Shown: piece after piece, positions 33,091 through 46,500 of the stretch
How the letters are laid out: every line of letters begins with the position of its first letter
Position numbering within the stretch: the first letter of the stretch is position 1
Source: Haliclona indistincta
Taxonomy: Eukaryota; Porifera; Demospongiae; Haplosclerida; Chalinidae
Reading direction: 5' to 3'
Length of the DNA: 64,000 bases
Assembly (NCBI GenBank): GCA_964017065.1
Contig: OZ024791.1
Location: 222,501-286,500, forward strand
Notes under the pieces: model-generated
Told to the model about the DNA's origin: nothing
Database searches by the model: none
Seen by the model: the letters and a program-made list of their open reading frames with translations, nothing else
Position numbers and translations under genes: made by a program

Positions 33091-33421
33091 TTAATAAGAT
33101 CTGTTACCTTAAAATGTTCTACACAGATCTGCAGTGATCAGCACTTACTTGGTTGTAAGTACAAAGTTTATATACCGGTAGTACCCAGATAGTACCACAT
33201 ACGCCCAATTTAACCTAAATTCCTTGAACATTGACTCTGTACACCAGAGCAGAACAATTGATTAATTTTGGATCTGTTGACACTTGTGTTAACAATAAAA
33301 CAGTTGTTTATCACAAAAATAGTTTGTTTGTGTGATTATAAAGACACCTCAGTACGTACAGGCGTTGAGATTGTCTTCTGTTGAGTGCTATACTATAGTG
33401 ATACTGTAATAGAAACACTAC

Positions 33422-33541
33422 TGTAACTGATATTATACTAGCCTAGGCCTAGTAGTGTCCCAGCCAACCCTTCTCTACTGTAACTGATATTATACTAGCC
33501 TAACTAGGCCTAGTGTAGTGTCCCAGCCAACCCTTCTCTTC
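33422..33541. repeat. Two tandem ~57-bp copies
   Basis: Two near-identical copies of ctgatattatactagcctag ... cccagccaacccttctct. The flanking sequence between 33,090 and 33,640 has no gene pattern. Confidence 0.75.
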
Positions 33542-33637
33542 ACCGCATCACAGAGCCCAAATTATGAGCCTGAATATGTTAATTAGTATGCCGGTGGCTA
33601 GCTCCAGTGCACAACTATTAAACATCATCAGTGACAC

Positions 33638-33732
33638 ACACCTGATGATCAGCTCCTTGAGATACTGTTCAACACACAACTCTATAACACGTGGTGTGAC
33701 AGCACCATCATCTGTTCCCTGCTGCTAGTGCT
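33638..33732 (-). pseudogene. Degenerate fragment of NCAPD3 exon 5 and its donor
   Basis: About 90 bases match 27,950-28,040 (shared blocks agctccttgagatactgtt, acacgtggtgtg and tgttccctgctg), with small indels. The match continues across the splice donor into intron sequence, so it is a genomic duplication and not a processed copy. It lies upstream of the live NCAPD3 gene, beyond the retroelement. Confidence 0.75.
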
Positions 33733-33889
33733 GATATTCACCATTAATTTTCGTGAGTCGATGTTCTTTGTCCAATAACCACAAGTACTGGTAGACTTGT
33801 TGTCAATGACGATGATTACTAAACTGACGCATGATTGGATTCTTGATTGTAAATATTCATGACTGGTACTACATATCTTAAATCTCAGT

Positions 33890-34735
33890 CACCCATTGAT
33901 CATTGATAGAGGGTCCCATAGCTCGCTAGACCACCCATTGATCATTGATAGAGGGTCTCATAGCTCGCTAGACCACCCATTGATCATTGATAGAGGGTCT
34001 CATAGCTCGCTAGACTACCCATTGATCGTTGATAGAGGGTCCCATAGCTGGCTAGACTACCCATTGATCGTTGATAGAGGGTCCCATAGCTGGCTAGACT
34101 ACCCATTGATCGTTGATAGAGGGTCCCATAGCTGGCTAGACTACCCATTGATCGTTGATAGAGGGTCCCATAGCTGGCTAGACTACCCATTGATAGAGGG
34201 TCCCATAGCTGGCTAGACTACCCATTGATCGTTGATAGAGGGTCCCATAGCTGGCTAGACTACCCATTGATAGAGGGTCCCATAGCTGGCTAGACTACCC
34301 ATTGATCGTTGATAGAGGGTCCCATAGCTGGCTAGACTACCCATTGATCGTTGATAGAGGGTCCCATAGCTGGCTAGACTACCCATTGATCGTTGATAGA
34401 GGGTCCCATAGCTGGCTAGACTACCCATTGATCGTTGATAGAGGGTCCCATAGCTGGCTAGACTACCCATTGATCGTTGATAGAGGGTCCCATAGCTGGC
34501 TAGACTACCCATTGATCGTTGATAGAGGGTCCCATAGCTGGCTAGACTACCCATTGATCGTTGATAGAGGGTCCCATAGCTGGCTAGACTACCCATTGAT
34601 CGTTGATAGAGGGTCCCATAGCTCGCTAGACTACCCATTGACCGTTGATAGATGGTCCCATAGCTCGCTAGACTACCCATTGATCGTTGATAGAGGGTCC
34701 CATAGCTCGCTAAACTACCCATTGATCATGAGTGA
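33890..34735. repeat. 43-bp minisatellite
   Basis: About 20 units with core cccattgatcgttgatagag. Some units lack the tcgttga stretch. It gives open frames on both strands, which I treat as artefacts. Confidence 0.93.
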
Positions 34736-34906
34736 CAATGACAACATTATTCATAGAAATGTGTATATCACTATAGTTAGTGAGATGAGTTCCATAACAT
34801 GAACCAACTAAAAATATTATGCTACTTTCGCTCAGCAAATCTCTTAGAATACAGGAATCTTTTCAGTGGGTTCGCCCCTCATGCCATCATCTAACGTCAG
34901 CAAAAA

Positions 34907-37900
34907 CTACAGAAAAGAGCAACAGAGTGTGAATCCAACACTAGTATATAGCGTGGTTACCAGAAATGATAGGAACATGGCAATAGCTGACAGAAAGTGC
35001 CACAAGTCATGATAATCATAGAATGAATCAAACAAGCAAGGCTTGTTCATTTCACGAGATTGTGAGGGAGTTAGCTGTTGAAACATGAGTGAGAATAATA
35101 CAGAGAGTAATGAATGACTTGATAGACTCACTGTCTTGTCAGTGACACCAATCTTGAATATATAAATAGCAGCTACGAAGCACGGCAGCATTGCAGCAAG
35201 TGATAGGTAAGCCACTAGTGTGCATGGCTCACGGTACCAACAATACTAGAAAAACCAATAATAATTGTTTAAAGTGTACATAATAATGTACCTAAGTGTA
35301 CACCCTGCAAATATATACCTTAAAAAGTAAGTAAAGGCCTAAAACACAGACAGCCATGACAACAAATAAGTATAGAACAGTATCTGGCATGTTAAATCCA
35401 TCAATGAGAAAAAATAAGCCACTGTGTGAAATTAAGAGAATTAAACAAGCGAGGAGTATGAATACTTACACAACTGTAACCAAACCAGCAGTAGACAATA
35501 ACTTAGTCAATCGAATCTATAACAAAAGAATAAGTTAATGCAATAATGGTTTAAAAGCATAATATTACTGGATGTTGGCAACAATAAGTACCGATATCTT
35601 GCAGTACAGTGGTCCTTTCACGTTCTGTAGTGCTCTCATGATCAGCTGGTTCATATCCAACCTTCCTACACAGCCAATTGCGACCCTCTACACACACAGA
35701 AGACTCACAACACATCATGCTGCATGGATAGAGACGTACTTATAAACAATGTCTTCAGTCGATGATGGTTGCAGAATGACACTAAGAACATTAGAGTGGC
35801 AGCCATCAGCATGGAGACCAGGATCACTTTAATCCATTGTAGACTAATAGTTCTGGAGGTATACTAAGGACAACATATAGAACTAGTCACAGTGTTATCA
35901 TGACTCACAATCCCTACGAGTGTCATAAAGACGAGTACACCAAAGCAGACAAATGCAACATATGCTAAAGTATTGATATCCGGATGCCTGGACTGTAACA
36001 CCTTCACAGTCAGTAACCCGCCAATGATGAACATGAATGCTGTGTCTATATACAGTGAGTGACTTCAGTATAATATAGGATGAGTGATTCAGTGCTAACC
36101 AAACTGAAAGTTGAGGACAGAAGGGCACACATGATAAAATGCACTCATGAATCCCTCAGCTATTAGAGCAACACCTGTGTGTGATTATAATATTATGTGT
36201 ATTACAAACTCTATAATAACACATACCCATTGCATAGAAGAGACCATAAAACTGTGGAACTCCTTTACTCTGTAGAGTTGTTATACAATGTATTTTAAGT
36301 ATTATACATGAACTCACCCAATCTCTAGTTTTAGTCTGAAGAAATTTACAGCCACATTTACGATCACCAATTAATGATTGTTGTTCGCCATTTTCCTTGA
36401 TTTTTTTGAATTCAAGTTTTCCACAGGTACAAGATGATTTGGAATGCCTGTACACAGTGTACATAAATTAATGATACGCACACATCACATACTAGCCTCA
36501 TCCCCAGGCTCTTCACATCAACATACTAGCCTCATCCCCAGGCTCTTTACATCAACATGCTAGCCTCATCCCCAGGCTCTTTACATCAACATGCTAGCCT
36601 CATCCCCAGGCTCTTTACATCAACATGCTAGCCTCATCCCCAGGCTCTTTACATCAACATGCTAGCCTCATCCCCAGGCTCTTTACATCAACATGCTAGC
36701 CTCATCCCCAGGCTCTTTACATCAACATGCTAGCCTCATCCCCAGGCTCTTTACATCAACACGCTAGCCTCATCCCCAGGTTCTTTACATCAACATGCTA
36801 GCCTCATCCCTAGGCTCTTTACATCAACATGCTAGCCTCATCCCCAGGCTCGATCTTTATACATAGTGACGAATTTAATTATGTGGAGGGGTGGTGAAAG
36901 CAGGGACAGCGATTGCAGGAGCTTTTCACCACCCCCCGCAACATTAAATTCACCGCCAGAGAGCCTGGAGTAAAGACTAAAAAGTAATACCTGATTGCCA
37001 CAATAACAATGAAAGACACACCCAGAATCACATATCCAATGTTACTCCAAACATTGTTGAATGCTCTGTGATAACCATAAGCAAAATGACTCAACTAATG
37101 CAGTATATACACTCACATCACTATGCCCCATGGATGAATACACTCGAAGTTATAGTAACAGATATCTTGATCACCACTGTCAAGAAAAATCTGTGTGATA
37201 GTTTATACACAAGACAGATCTCAGATCAAGGCAGATAAATGCATACCAGCTGTTGTCCCAAAACAAATTGAATTGCTGGTAATCCATAGAATGTTCCAGC
37301 AATCAATGCAATCCTGTATATGTATGACACAACAAAGAAACATGTCAGTCACTCACCAGCCGTATGCACGGTAGAGGTTATTTAGGCCATCTGCAGTAAT
37401 TTTCTTCATCAAATGGCTCACCATTAACTCTTTGTCACTCTGATTTAATACAACATGATGTCAACATAACTATAGGTTTACATAACATGCAGTGGTGTTA
37501 TGATCAACATTAATACGAGTTCACTGATAATTCAAGATCAGGTATGCATGCACATGACAACATGTATAATATAACATACCAGCGTAAGTGGGTCAAAACC
37601 ATCATCAGCATTTCTGGCGGTCTCGTTCATTTGCTACAAGTTTGTATACAAAAATAAATTAATTAGCAAAGTACAAACAATCATTATGCATGTGGAAGAC
37701 ATTGGGGTATAGCTATCTCATCAGATAAATACTCTCAGTGGATTGACCTGTCTAAACAGCAGTTGTGATAAGCAGGCTGCATGCCATACAGGACATACAG
37801 TCAACAAGGTACTGATCTGCATTCCTTATCAGATTTAGCAGCTAATATGCACAATAATTTATATAGTATATAATTATTAGTTTTGTATCATCATGCATCA

Positions 37901-39601
37901 ATTCATACCTCATCATTGCCTACCTGTGGTCCTCCTTGTTGTGCAGAAGTATCTTGTTGTGCAGATGTACCTTGTTCTGCAGATGTACCTTGTTCTGCAG
38001 ATGTACCTAGTTCTGCAGATGGACCTTGTTGTGCAGATGTATCTTGTTCTGGTTCTGCAGATGTACCACATGCAAGTATAAAGCAGCAAATGAGTTGATA
38101 ATTCTTACTCTTTTTTCTCTTCTTACAACACAATAGCTCTAGAATATTACATCCATGACGCCTGAAATATAACATCAGTAATAAACAGTTAAACATCACA
38201 ACACTTACTTATTGTCTGGGTCCGTACATGAGTTGTGAAAACAGCCAACGACGAGTATTGCCACTAAACCCAGTACAACAAATACCAATGGAGGTACTAT
38301 AATACCAACTATGTAATACACTCTAGCTGCATGATAGATATAAGAACATATCATGGATATAATGCATGTCAATCAACCAAATACTTTCATGAAGTTTTGT
38401 GACAGTCACATTGACAGTGTGAATATTGCTGTAATGGTCTAAAATACAATAATTATAATAGTACACATGTGTATCAGCATCCCTCACCAAAGGAGTCATT
38501 ACCACTGTACTCAGAGTTACAGAAACTGGAATTTGTTATCGACAAAACAAGAAAGAATGACATTCCAATTCTCTCCTATTAGCACGTAAATACGTGATAA
38601 AAATAACATCTAGCAGCTCACAGCAGTAACAGGGACAGCTGCTCTGGTTAACATGGTCTGGTATACTCCACTGGATAGAACATTCTGATGGACTACATCA
38701 ACTGGACACTAGCAGGAAGCCATAATGACTCGTTGAGGAGGTAAAGATATCATTGCTTACTGTGGCTTTCTTTGCTGACACGATAATACATCCATCACTG
38801 ATATTAAAGGCAGCAGTTGCTAGTATCAGCACTGATGAGACTGAGGGAGGGAATTCGAAATATCTAATCTGCAAAACGAGGTTTATGCTAAAGAATAACA
38901 GAATGTAGTAATGTCACTACCGCTGGCGAATTTGCTGAAATATCTAACTGCACTTCTGAATCAAGTCTGAGAAACAAGATAAAGCAGAGTCATGCACTTC
39001 CAGCAATATACCGGCAATATACCTGAGCATAGCGTCCTCCACAGGGGTCACCTCTATAGTATAGTCTTCTGGAGTAGTACTGCTAGTGAATACATCAATG
39101 ATTATCTCTCCTTCTACCCACTCTGATAGTGGTGAGGGAGGAACACTGCAGAGATGACGTTCAACATTGTAGAATAACTCTGAAATCCTGCAAGAGATTG
39201 AAATAAGCGTGTCTGTAACACATGCACAATCATCTAACTGTGGGAGCTCCAGTGGAATACGCCATGTTTGAACATAGGGCCCAGAACGAGCAGTGACAAC
39301 AACAGGAGTGGAACGATTCGCCATTGGAGCGCTCGTGGATACCAGGAACATCTGCTCTGCAGATTAAACGAGCCCCTCCTATTTGAGAGGCATTGATGCT
39401 TACCACAGGTGAGCTGGTATCATTGACTGAGATGGAGCAGGAGTGGTGTTGCTGTGGTTGCACCACGTACACGTCTGTCATGAACCGGGTCACGTTCTCG
39501 TTGATCTCCTCGCACAGTGTCAGGTTGATGGGACGAATCTGCTGCCCGCGAACTGTTCCCGTCACAGCCGCTAACATCAGGATTAGCGCCTCAAACATCA
39601 T
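34907..39601 (-). CDS. SIDT: SID-1 family transmembrane protein
   Basis: Multipass membrane protein of the SID-1/SIDT family, known for dsRNA and lipid (cholesterol) related transport at plasma or lysosomal membranes. Exon 1 (39,404-39,601) encodes a signal peptide ([19 protein letters not shown]) and the start of an N-glycosylation-rich ectodomain continuing to ~38.5 kb. First TM near 38,220-38,320 ([21 protein letters not shown]). A Lys-rich and then repeat-rich cytosolic linker follows. Conserved family blocks follow in order: [15 protein letters not shown] (37.3 kb), [18 protein letters not shown] (37.15 kb), [18 protein letters not shown] (37.05 kb), [13 protein letters not shown] (36.24 kb), [25 protein letters not shown] (35.0 kb). 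The stop is at 34,907. Many short exons; borders approximate. The [11 protein letters not shown] block keeps the His residues conserved in the family. Confidence 0.92.
36488..36852. repeat. 34-bp minisatellite in a SIDT intron
   Basis: About eleven units with core gctagcctcatccccaggct. It lies between the exons coding the [13 protein letters not shown] and SNIGYVILG blocks. Confidence 0.92.
37925..38068. repeat. 18-bp coding repeat in the SIDT linker
   Basis: Tandem units of ~18 bp (ctgcagatgtaccttgtt) inside an exon. They encode repeated [12 protein letters not shown] in the cytosolic loop between TM1 and TM2 of the SIDT protein. Confidence 0.8.
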
Positions 39602-40970
39602 TATGAACCGGACCCACTGATGCCCCTATGATGCTCCTAACAAGCGAAAACACTGGACGACAGTGCGATAAATCAGGGGAATTCCGTCACGTGAGGCTTG
39701 ATAACTGAATGAGTGATCAATAGCTATTATAGAAACTATAGTCTCATCCGGTCTCATCCCTAGACCACTCCTCTCATCCTTTTCCAATCACTACCTCTAC
39801 TATCACAACAAATTCATTCATACTCTACTATCCTCATCTTCTGCATCTAGTGTGTTCAATCAGAGCTGAGGCACTTAAGTCAGAAAATTACAAAGATCTT
39901 CCTTGTGATTATAATTATCAGTGTTCATACCAATATAAAAACCAGCTATCAGGAACAAGTAATGATAATAATTACTAAATTATACCTAGAGTTAGAGTTC
40001 CAAAGATAGATACAGAATTGCCTCTCTGAATAGCTACTGCCAGCCGCTGGATGATATACAAACACCAGATGTCTCTGTGGTGATGGGTATAAACATTTAA
40101 TCACTGGGGAGATCCTTATATTTCTCTGACTTAAGTGCCGCCCTCAGCCTTTTTTGCAACAGCCCTGGGGGAATGCGTTGCCAGGGATCTATAGGAGGGA
40201 GCGAAGAGATCAAAGCAAGTAGCAATTGCTGTTGAGACATCTGGAACCATTGGTTTGCACACTATAAGACTCCGACCTATAGGCGGAAGGCGTATCAAGA
40301 CTCAGACAGGAGAGCCTGAATTAGCAATACATATTGTTCAGCATCAATTCAGAGCCATATCTATTGCTGGAACTCACTCATTAATTAGATAGTTTTAGTT
40401 AACTATCATATATTTTCGGTTTTTTCACTTATTTTTTTCCCTACACCTTAGTGCTATTGACTATTATTAAGTTACTTTATTATTAAGTTACTTTATTATT
40501 AAGTTACTTTATTATTATTTTCCTACACCTTAGTGCTACTGCATGATATATAACATTACCTTACTTTTTCCTTAGTGCTACGGATTACTATTACTTTATT
40601 AACACCTCGACTCTATCGTAACTTGCAAGTCAGTTGTCAACTTTTTGCGTAGCTTTTCCATCAAGACGCATGCGCATTGACGAAATGTAAATGGCTTTGT
40701 ACAGTCAACAGTGCAAACTACTGCAGTTTTGATGAATCTTGCAAAATGTATTGTGCACGAAACGCCCATTGCACACGCGCAATATCTAGAAATACTAAAA
40801 AGTTACTTAACTAGTTATAGCGCATGTGCAAGGACGTTGACATGCTTGGCAAACTTTGCGAGATTCACTAAAATTGCAGTACTGTACTGTAGTTCTTAAC
40901 TTCTTACCGACTTCTCCATTTTTAAAGCGCACGTGGTTAACCGCGCCCCATAACACCACGCCTTCACAAA
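39602..40970. other. Intergenic region between SIDT and the + strand gene
   Basis: No gene seen. At 40,478-40,520 a short taagttactttattat repeat occurs. At 40,667-40,676 acgcatgcgc, an NRF1-like motif, lies ~300 bases before the next start codon. The same motif occurs in the RPS11/NDUFV3-like intergenic region. Confidence 0.5.
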
Positions 40971-42682
40971 ATGGCGGCGTTGAGCGATGGATGTCAATGG
41001 AAGGATGGCGATTACTGCTTGTTCAAGTCACCTCGTGATGTGATCGACAACAAACTGAAGTCAGAAGACATTGTTAAGCTGCAGACCAGGTAGGAATGGA
41101 TGCTAGCTAGTGGTAGCGCAGTCAGCCTAGTCAGTGACCGTTTCGTATTTGTTTGTTAGGCTACATGTTATTAGCAGTAGTCTGCACTGCCAACAAGAAG
41201 TCAAAGTAGTCCAGGGAGCCGCTTGTGTTCGTGTGCGTTACTTCGAGCTGCTGCCGGGCAAGGGAACTGTGACCTCGTTCACTACAGGGTGAGTGAGTGG
41301 GCGTGTCATCCATCTGATCACTCTTCTCACAGTATGTTTGGTGTTCCGGTTCAAATGTACTCGTGTGTGATTGACCTGAAGAACACCAGTGATAAGCATG
41401 ACAGACCAGTTTATCTTGTGGTGTGTCTATCATTGCATTCTGATGGACTAGAATTATATCCTCTTACTCCTAGCTTATAGCATGTCTAACTATAGCTAGC
41501 TGCTCCACTCCTTAACATGCACTCACATTTATACCCGAGTTAGACAATTTTGTTGAAAACCTCACCGCATCACTTCGTCCTCTGGTAAGTTGTCTACAGC
41601 AGCTTTAACCCTTCCTTCACCCTATTATAGCCTGAAGATGAGGTCCTACTGATCCAGTCTTTTCCTAATTCTTCAGCAGACAAGCTAATTCTCTCATGGC
41701 AGAGTTATGTAAGCTAACTCATCTCTAATTCAGCTCTATAATAGTTCATATCATGGTGCATAGATCGAGTATATAGCTAGGTTTGTTGAGACATATCAAC
41801 ATCATCTACCAGCTCTACTGCACTGTGTGAGTAGTACTATAGATCACTATGGTAACCAAGCTGTATTGCATAGATACTGAATCATACTGTTGAAGTGAAT
41901 GGTGAAGACCTAGAGACAATCAAGGATCTGGAAATGTGAGTGTCAACTGAACCAAGCATCACATGATAGCTGCTGTTCTCAGGTTCATCACCTCTTGTAC
42001 ACTGGACCCTATTACCCAACAGAGTAGCCCTGAGGTAACCAGACCTAGCTAGGTCAGATTGAGAGTACTCCTTCTCTCTTTATAGTTGAATAGATCAGTG
42101 TCTTCAAGTGACGGTGAAGTAGTTACAGTGACTATAGGGAAGATGGGAGCCTTGCCGACACTTTCACTCTCCAGTTCTGAAGGTATCTCGGCATCATCTA
42201 CTAGTCAATATGCTTCTCTCACAGTAACTTCACCGTTCGCTGACAAGTGGTGCAAGGCTATGCTGGCAGCAGCAGCATCCCATCAGGCCTCCTTGAAACC
42301 ATTTGGTCTCAAGAAAGTGATCAAGTCAACCAAACTGAAGGTGACCAACAGTAGCAGCACCATCTCACACTGCACTGCATTTCATAGATCATACAAGACA
42401 TCAATGTTCTCAAACGATTGTTAAAAGAAGCAGAAACTGATTACTATGCTCTGTACAGGTAAGCTCCACCCCCAACCGTGAGTGTCACCTTCCCATGCAC
42501 TACACTCTAGGTGTTTAACATTCCTCCAAGCAAGTGGAAACAAAGACGTCCTCATTCGTTGCTCACAAGACGACGATGCACGATCCAAAGAGCTCATCAC
42601 CACCCTTCAAGAGTTCTTTAGACAACAGAAAGCTAACTCTGCAGACTTCAGCTTATCCGAGTCACCTCTCATACAGTTCTAA
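40971..42682 (+). CDS. Conserved-looking multi-exon protein, not recognised
   Basis: About eleven short exons with good GT-AG borders: 40,971-41,089, ~41,160-41,288, ~41,331-41,419, 41,540-41,584, ~41,631-41,707, ~41,762-41,820, ~41,874-41,936, ~41,984-42,035, ~42,087-42,341, ~42,389-42,460, ~42,512-42,682. Protein about 350-380 residues, soluble, no signal peptide or TM segment. Readable blocks: WKDGDYCLFKSPRDVIDNKL, LDNFVENLTASLRPL, PEDEVLLIQSFPNSSADKL, KRLLKEAETDYYALYR, CLTFLQASGNKDVLIR. A serine-rich low-complexity middle (~42.09-42.2 kb) precedes the helical C-terminus. I cannot name the family. The 3' end converges on RPS11, about 100 bp between stop codons. Confidence 0.72.
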
Positions 42683-42779
42683 CACAGCCACACACACTGC
42701 TCTCTCTCCCGTGATAAGAATCTCACCATAATACATATTAAAACACGACAAATGCACAGAAAGCACCGGCTGGGTATAC

Positions 42780-43392
42780 TTAAAATTTCTGGAACTGTTT
42801 CTTTGACTGCTTGGCTTTCTGTACCTTGAGTACGCAAAACCGAACAGTCTTGGAAAGAGGCCGGCATTGCCCAACTACCACCAAGTCCCCGAGCTCAACA
42901 TCTCTGAAAATTGGAAATAAATTGTGTGAGAGAGTACACAGGGTCGGTCTCACCTGAAGCAGGGGGAAAGATGAGCTGAGAGGTTGTTGTGACGCTTCTC
43001 AAAACGCTTGTACTTCTTGATGTAGTGGAGATAGTCTCTCCTGATGACCACAGTGCGGTTCATCTTCAGACTCTTCACGACCCCGGTCAAAATACGACCA
43101 CGGATACTAACATTACCAGTAAACGGGCATTTCTTGTCGATGTAGTTACCCTCGATTGCCTGTGAGGGCTATAATCACACCAGAGACTGGTATAACGAGG
43201 CTTGCTCACCTCTTTGGGTGTCTTGAAGCCCAGACCTACGTTCCTAACAAATCGTTGACCCTTCTTCTTGACGATGCCCTTGCTGTTCTGAAATATAGAG
43301 GGCTGCTTCTGGTATGCCTTTTCCGTCTGAAAGAGACCATGGAAACGGTAACTACAGAACTATTGAACAAAGCAACTTACCTGCTCCGCCAT
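42780..43392 (-). CDS. RPS11: 40S ribosomal protein S11 (uS17)
   Basis: Small-subunit ribosomal protein binding 18S rRNA. Four exons: 43,381-43,392 (only MAEQ), 43,210-43,326, 42,954-43,159 and 42,780-42,903. Readable blocks: [78 protein letters not shown] and [23 protein letters not shown], ending QKF. Length (~150 residues) and order match the eukaryotic family. The tiny first exon is common in ribosomal protein genes. Transcribed away from the NDUFV3-like gene. Confidence 0.97.
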
Positions 43393-43528
43393 TTTGATCC
43401 CTGTTGAACAACACGTGTTTGTCTAGAAAGACGCATGCGCTGATTAGAATCCTTATATTAACCCATTGTGAGCGCGCTTCCACACCCTGCATGCAGCTGT
43501 AAAACTGAACTAACAGCGCTGTAGCGTA
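43393..43528. promoter_or_regulatory. Bidirectional promoter, RPS11 / NDUFV3-like
   Basis: Only 136 bp separate the two start codons. The segment contains gacgcatgcgc (43,429-43,439), close to the NRF1 consensus. NRF1 controls many mitochondrial genes, which fits the NDUFV3-like neighbour. No TATA box. Confidence 0.55.
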
Positions 43529-46500
43529 ATGTCCTCGTCAGCTGTTAGTCGAGTGGTGTTAGGGCGTTGGGTCATCACAGGTGTAACTCTAAGATGCTGT
43601 GCTGCGAGTAGAGAGGTTAGTCTCAACGTATCATTAGCATTTTGCTACCTGTTGTAATTGATACTCGTGTGTAGTTGATGACAGCGAGATGGAAGCGTAC
43701 AGCAGCTACTGGCGAATCAAGTGACTGGAAAGGTGAGTATGTTTAGCAACAGCACGTACACACTAGGTCTGCATTACAGCTTGTCCCCACTTAATGTACA
43801 TTGCAATCCCACAATCTCTATTTTGTATAATTGTATTTATTATTATACACAAGTTTATAGTTGCGTTTGAATCTAGTGATTTATGTATCCATCACTAAAG
43901 TAATAAAAGTTGATTTCCATCATATTGAACAGTTTATTTGTTTACAATAGTGAATGCATGTCATTGTGTGTGCCGGCTAATGATAGTGTTGTGTAAACGG
44001 AGTCATTTTTGTGGTATTTTTGAATGATGATAGTTACATTAACAACATTGTTCATGAATTAACAATAATAGTCTTAATGAGCTTAGCAGATCCACCGACA
44101 GTAGTCATTGCCGTATGTACACTTGCTCTGTCCCTGGTGAGACCAGCCAAGACACCATGGGTTGTAGACTGGATTATGCTTGGTGACACAGCAGGGGCAT
44201 ACACAGTTACCGCGATGTGTTCTATAGAGGGTTGAACAAAGCGTAATATAACAGTAGTATTTATAATGTGTTAGCTACATTTGGTGCATGAAAGCTCTGT
44301 ATTGGTGTGTGTTAGTCTTGTCCTATACTAAAGCCATAATGTTAGTGTACATGTGTTCGTGTGTGTGTATTTCAGCAGCTTCCACTTACATGCACTTCTT
44401 GTCTGGATTGTGGTCACATCTAGCAGTGTCACACTCCTTTCCTCCTTTAGCATTTTGACAGATGTTCTTGACACATGCGCATCTTGAGTTCACCTTGTAG
44501 TTCTCCTTGCACTTCAGGTTACATACACACTTACATCTGTTCTTGTCAAGAACGTATGGAGCTTGACATAGCTGTCTGCATTTACATGTGCAGTCTTCAG
44601 GATCAAGGTACTGGTGTTGTGGACATGTTTTGTTCTTTGGACAGACACATTTACATCTCTTTGAGTCGGGAACACGGTTCTTTGGACAGCTAAAGGTCTT
44701 GGGACATTCACAGTTACATATGTGATGGCTGAATTTCATTGGTAGTTTGCATTTCTCTATCCAAGCGCATTTACAACCACACAGCTTGTCATCCCAGATC
44801 TTCAACTTAGGGCACTTTGTTGGTCCTTTGCAAATGCATTTGCATGAGTAGGAATCCCAGTTGAATCCGTGTTTGCATTTTTGTACCTTTGGACAAGCAC
44901 ATTTACATGAGTTCTCATACCAGATCTGTGGATGTCTGCAGTATTGCTTCATTGGGCATACGCACTTGCAAACATCATTGTTCCAGATGTGATGTGTGGC
45001 GCAGAGTTGTTTCTTAGGACAGCCACATTTGCATATGTCATTGTGCCATGTGTATGGTTGTTTACAGACCTGTGTCTTTGGACATGCGCACTTGCAGATG
45101 TTGTCATGCCAGATATAAGGATATTTACACACTTGTTTCTTCGGGCAAGCACACTTGCAGATATTATCATGCCAGACGTATGGTAGTTGACATTTCTTGA
45201 CAGCGGGGCATGCACATTGACATCTATTGTTGTACCAGATGTGAGGATACTTGCAAACCTGTTTCTTAGGACAATCACACTTGCAGATATTGTCGTGCCA
45301 AATGTGTGGCTGTGAACAGATCAATCTCTTTGGGCAAGCGCATTTGCATATGTTGTCGTGCCAGATGTAAGGGTATTTGCACACTTGTTTCTTCGGGCAA
45401 GCACACTTGCAGATATTATCATGCCAGACGTATGGTAGTTGACATTTCTTGACAGCGGGGCATGCACATTGACATCTATTGTTGTACCAGATGTGAGGAT
45501 ACTTGCAAACCTGTTTCTTAGGACAATCACACTTGCAGATATTGTCGTGCCAAATGTGTGGCTGTGAACAGATCAATCTCTTTGGGCAAGCGCATTTACA
45601 TATGTTGTCGTGCCAGATGTAAGGGTATTTGCATACCACTCTTTTTGGGCATGCACACTTGCAGATGTTGTCATGCCATACATATGGCTGTTTGCAGATT
45701 AATCTTTTGGGGCAAGCACACTTACAGATGTTGTCATGCCAGATGTAAGGGTATTTGCATACCACTCTTTTCGGGCATGCACACTTGCAGATGTTGTCAT
45801 GCCATACATATGGCTGTTTGCAGATTAATCTTTTGGGGCAAGCACATTTACAGATGTTGTCATGCCAGATGTAAGGGTATTTGCATACCACTCTTTTCGG
45901 GCATGCACACTTGCAGATATTGTCATGCCATACATATGGCTGTTTGCAGATCGACCTCTTGGGGCAAGCACACTTGCAGATATTGTCATGCCAGACGTAA
46001 GGTTTTGCACAGTATTGTTTCTTAGGGCAACCACATCTACAGCTATGATCATGCCAGATGTGAGGCTGTTTGCAATAAAGCTTCTTTGGGCAGGCACACT
46101 TGCAGATATTGTCATGCCAGACGTAAGGTTTTGCACAGTACTGTTTCTTAGGGCAACCACATCTACAGCTATGATCATGCCAGATGTGAGGCTGTTTGCA
46201 ATAAAGCTTCTTTGGGCAGGCACACTTGCAGATATTGTCATGCCAGACGTAAGGTTTGCGACAGATTGATTTCTTGGGACAGACACACCCACAGATTTTG
46301 TCATTCCAAGTCTTATAGCTAGGGCACTTGTATACTTTAGGGCAGATACACCTGCAGCTGTAGTCATTCCATACTTGAGGCTTTGAACAAGAGAGTTTAC
46401 GAGGACAAGCACATTTGCAGATATTATCATGCCAGACGTAGGGTTTTACGCAGTAGAGTTTTTTAGGGCAACCACATCTACAGCTATGATCATGCCAGAT

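Noticed and set aside
33896..34802. Repeat ORFs on both strands in the 43-bp array
   Set aside because: The same sequence is open in both directions only because the unit has no stop in those frames; no flanking gene.
40130..40340. Structured-looking stretch that might be a non-coding RNA
   Set aside because: No tRNA boxes, no recognisable RNA family motif and no convincing fold by eye.
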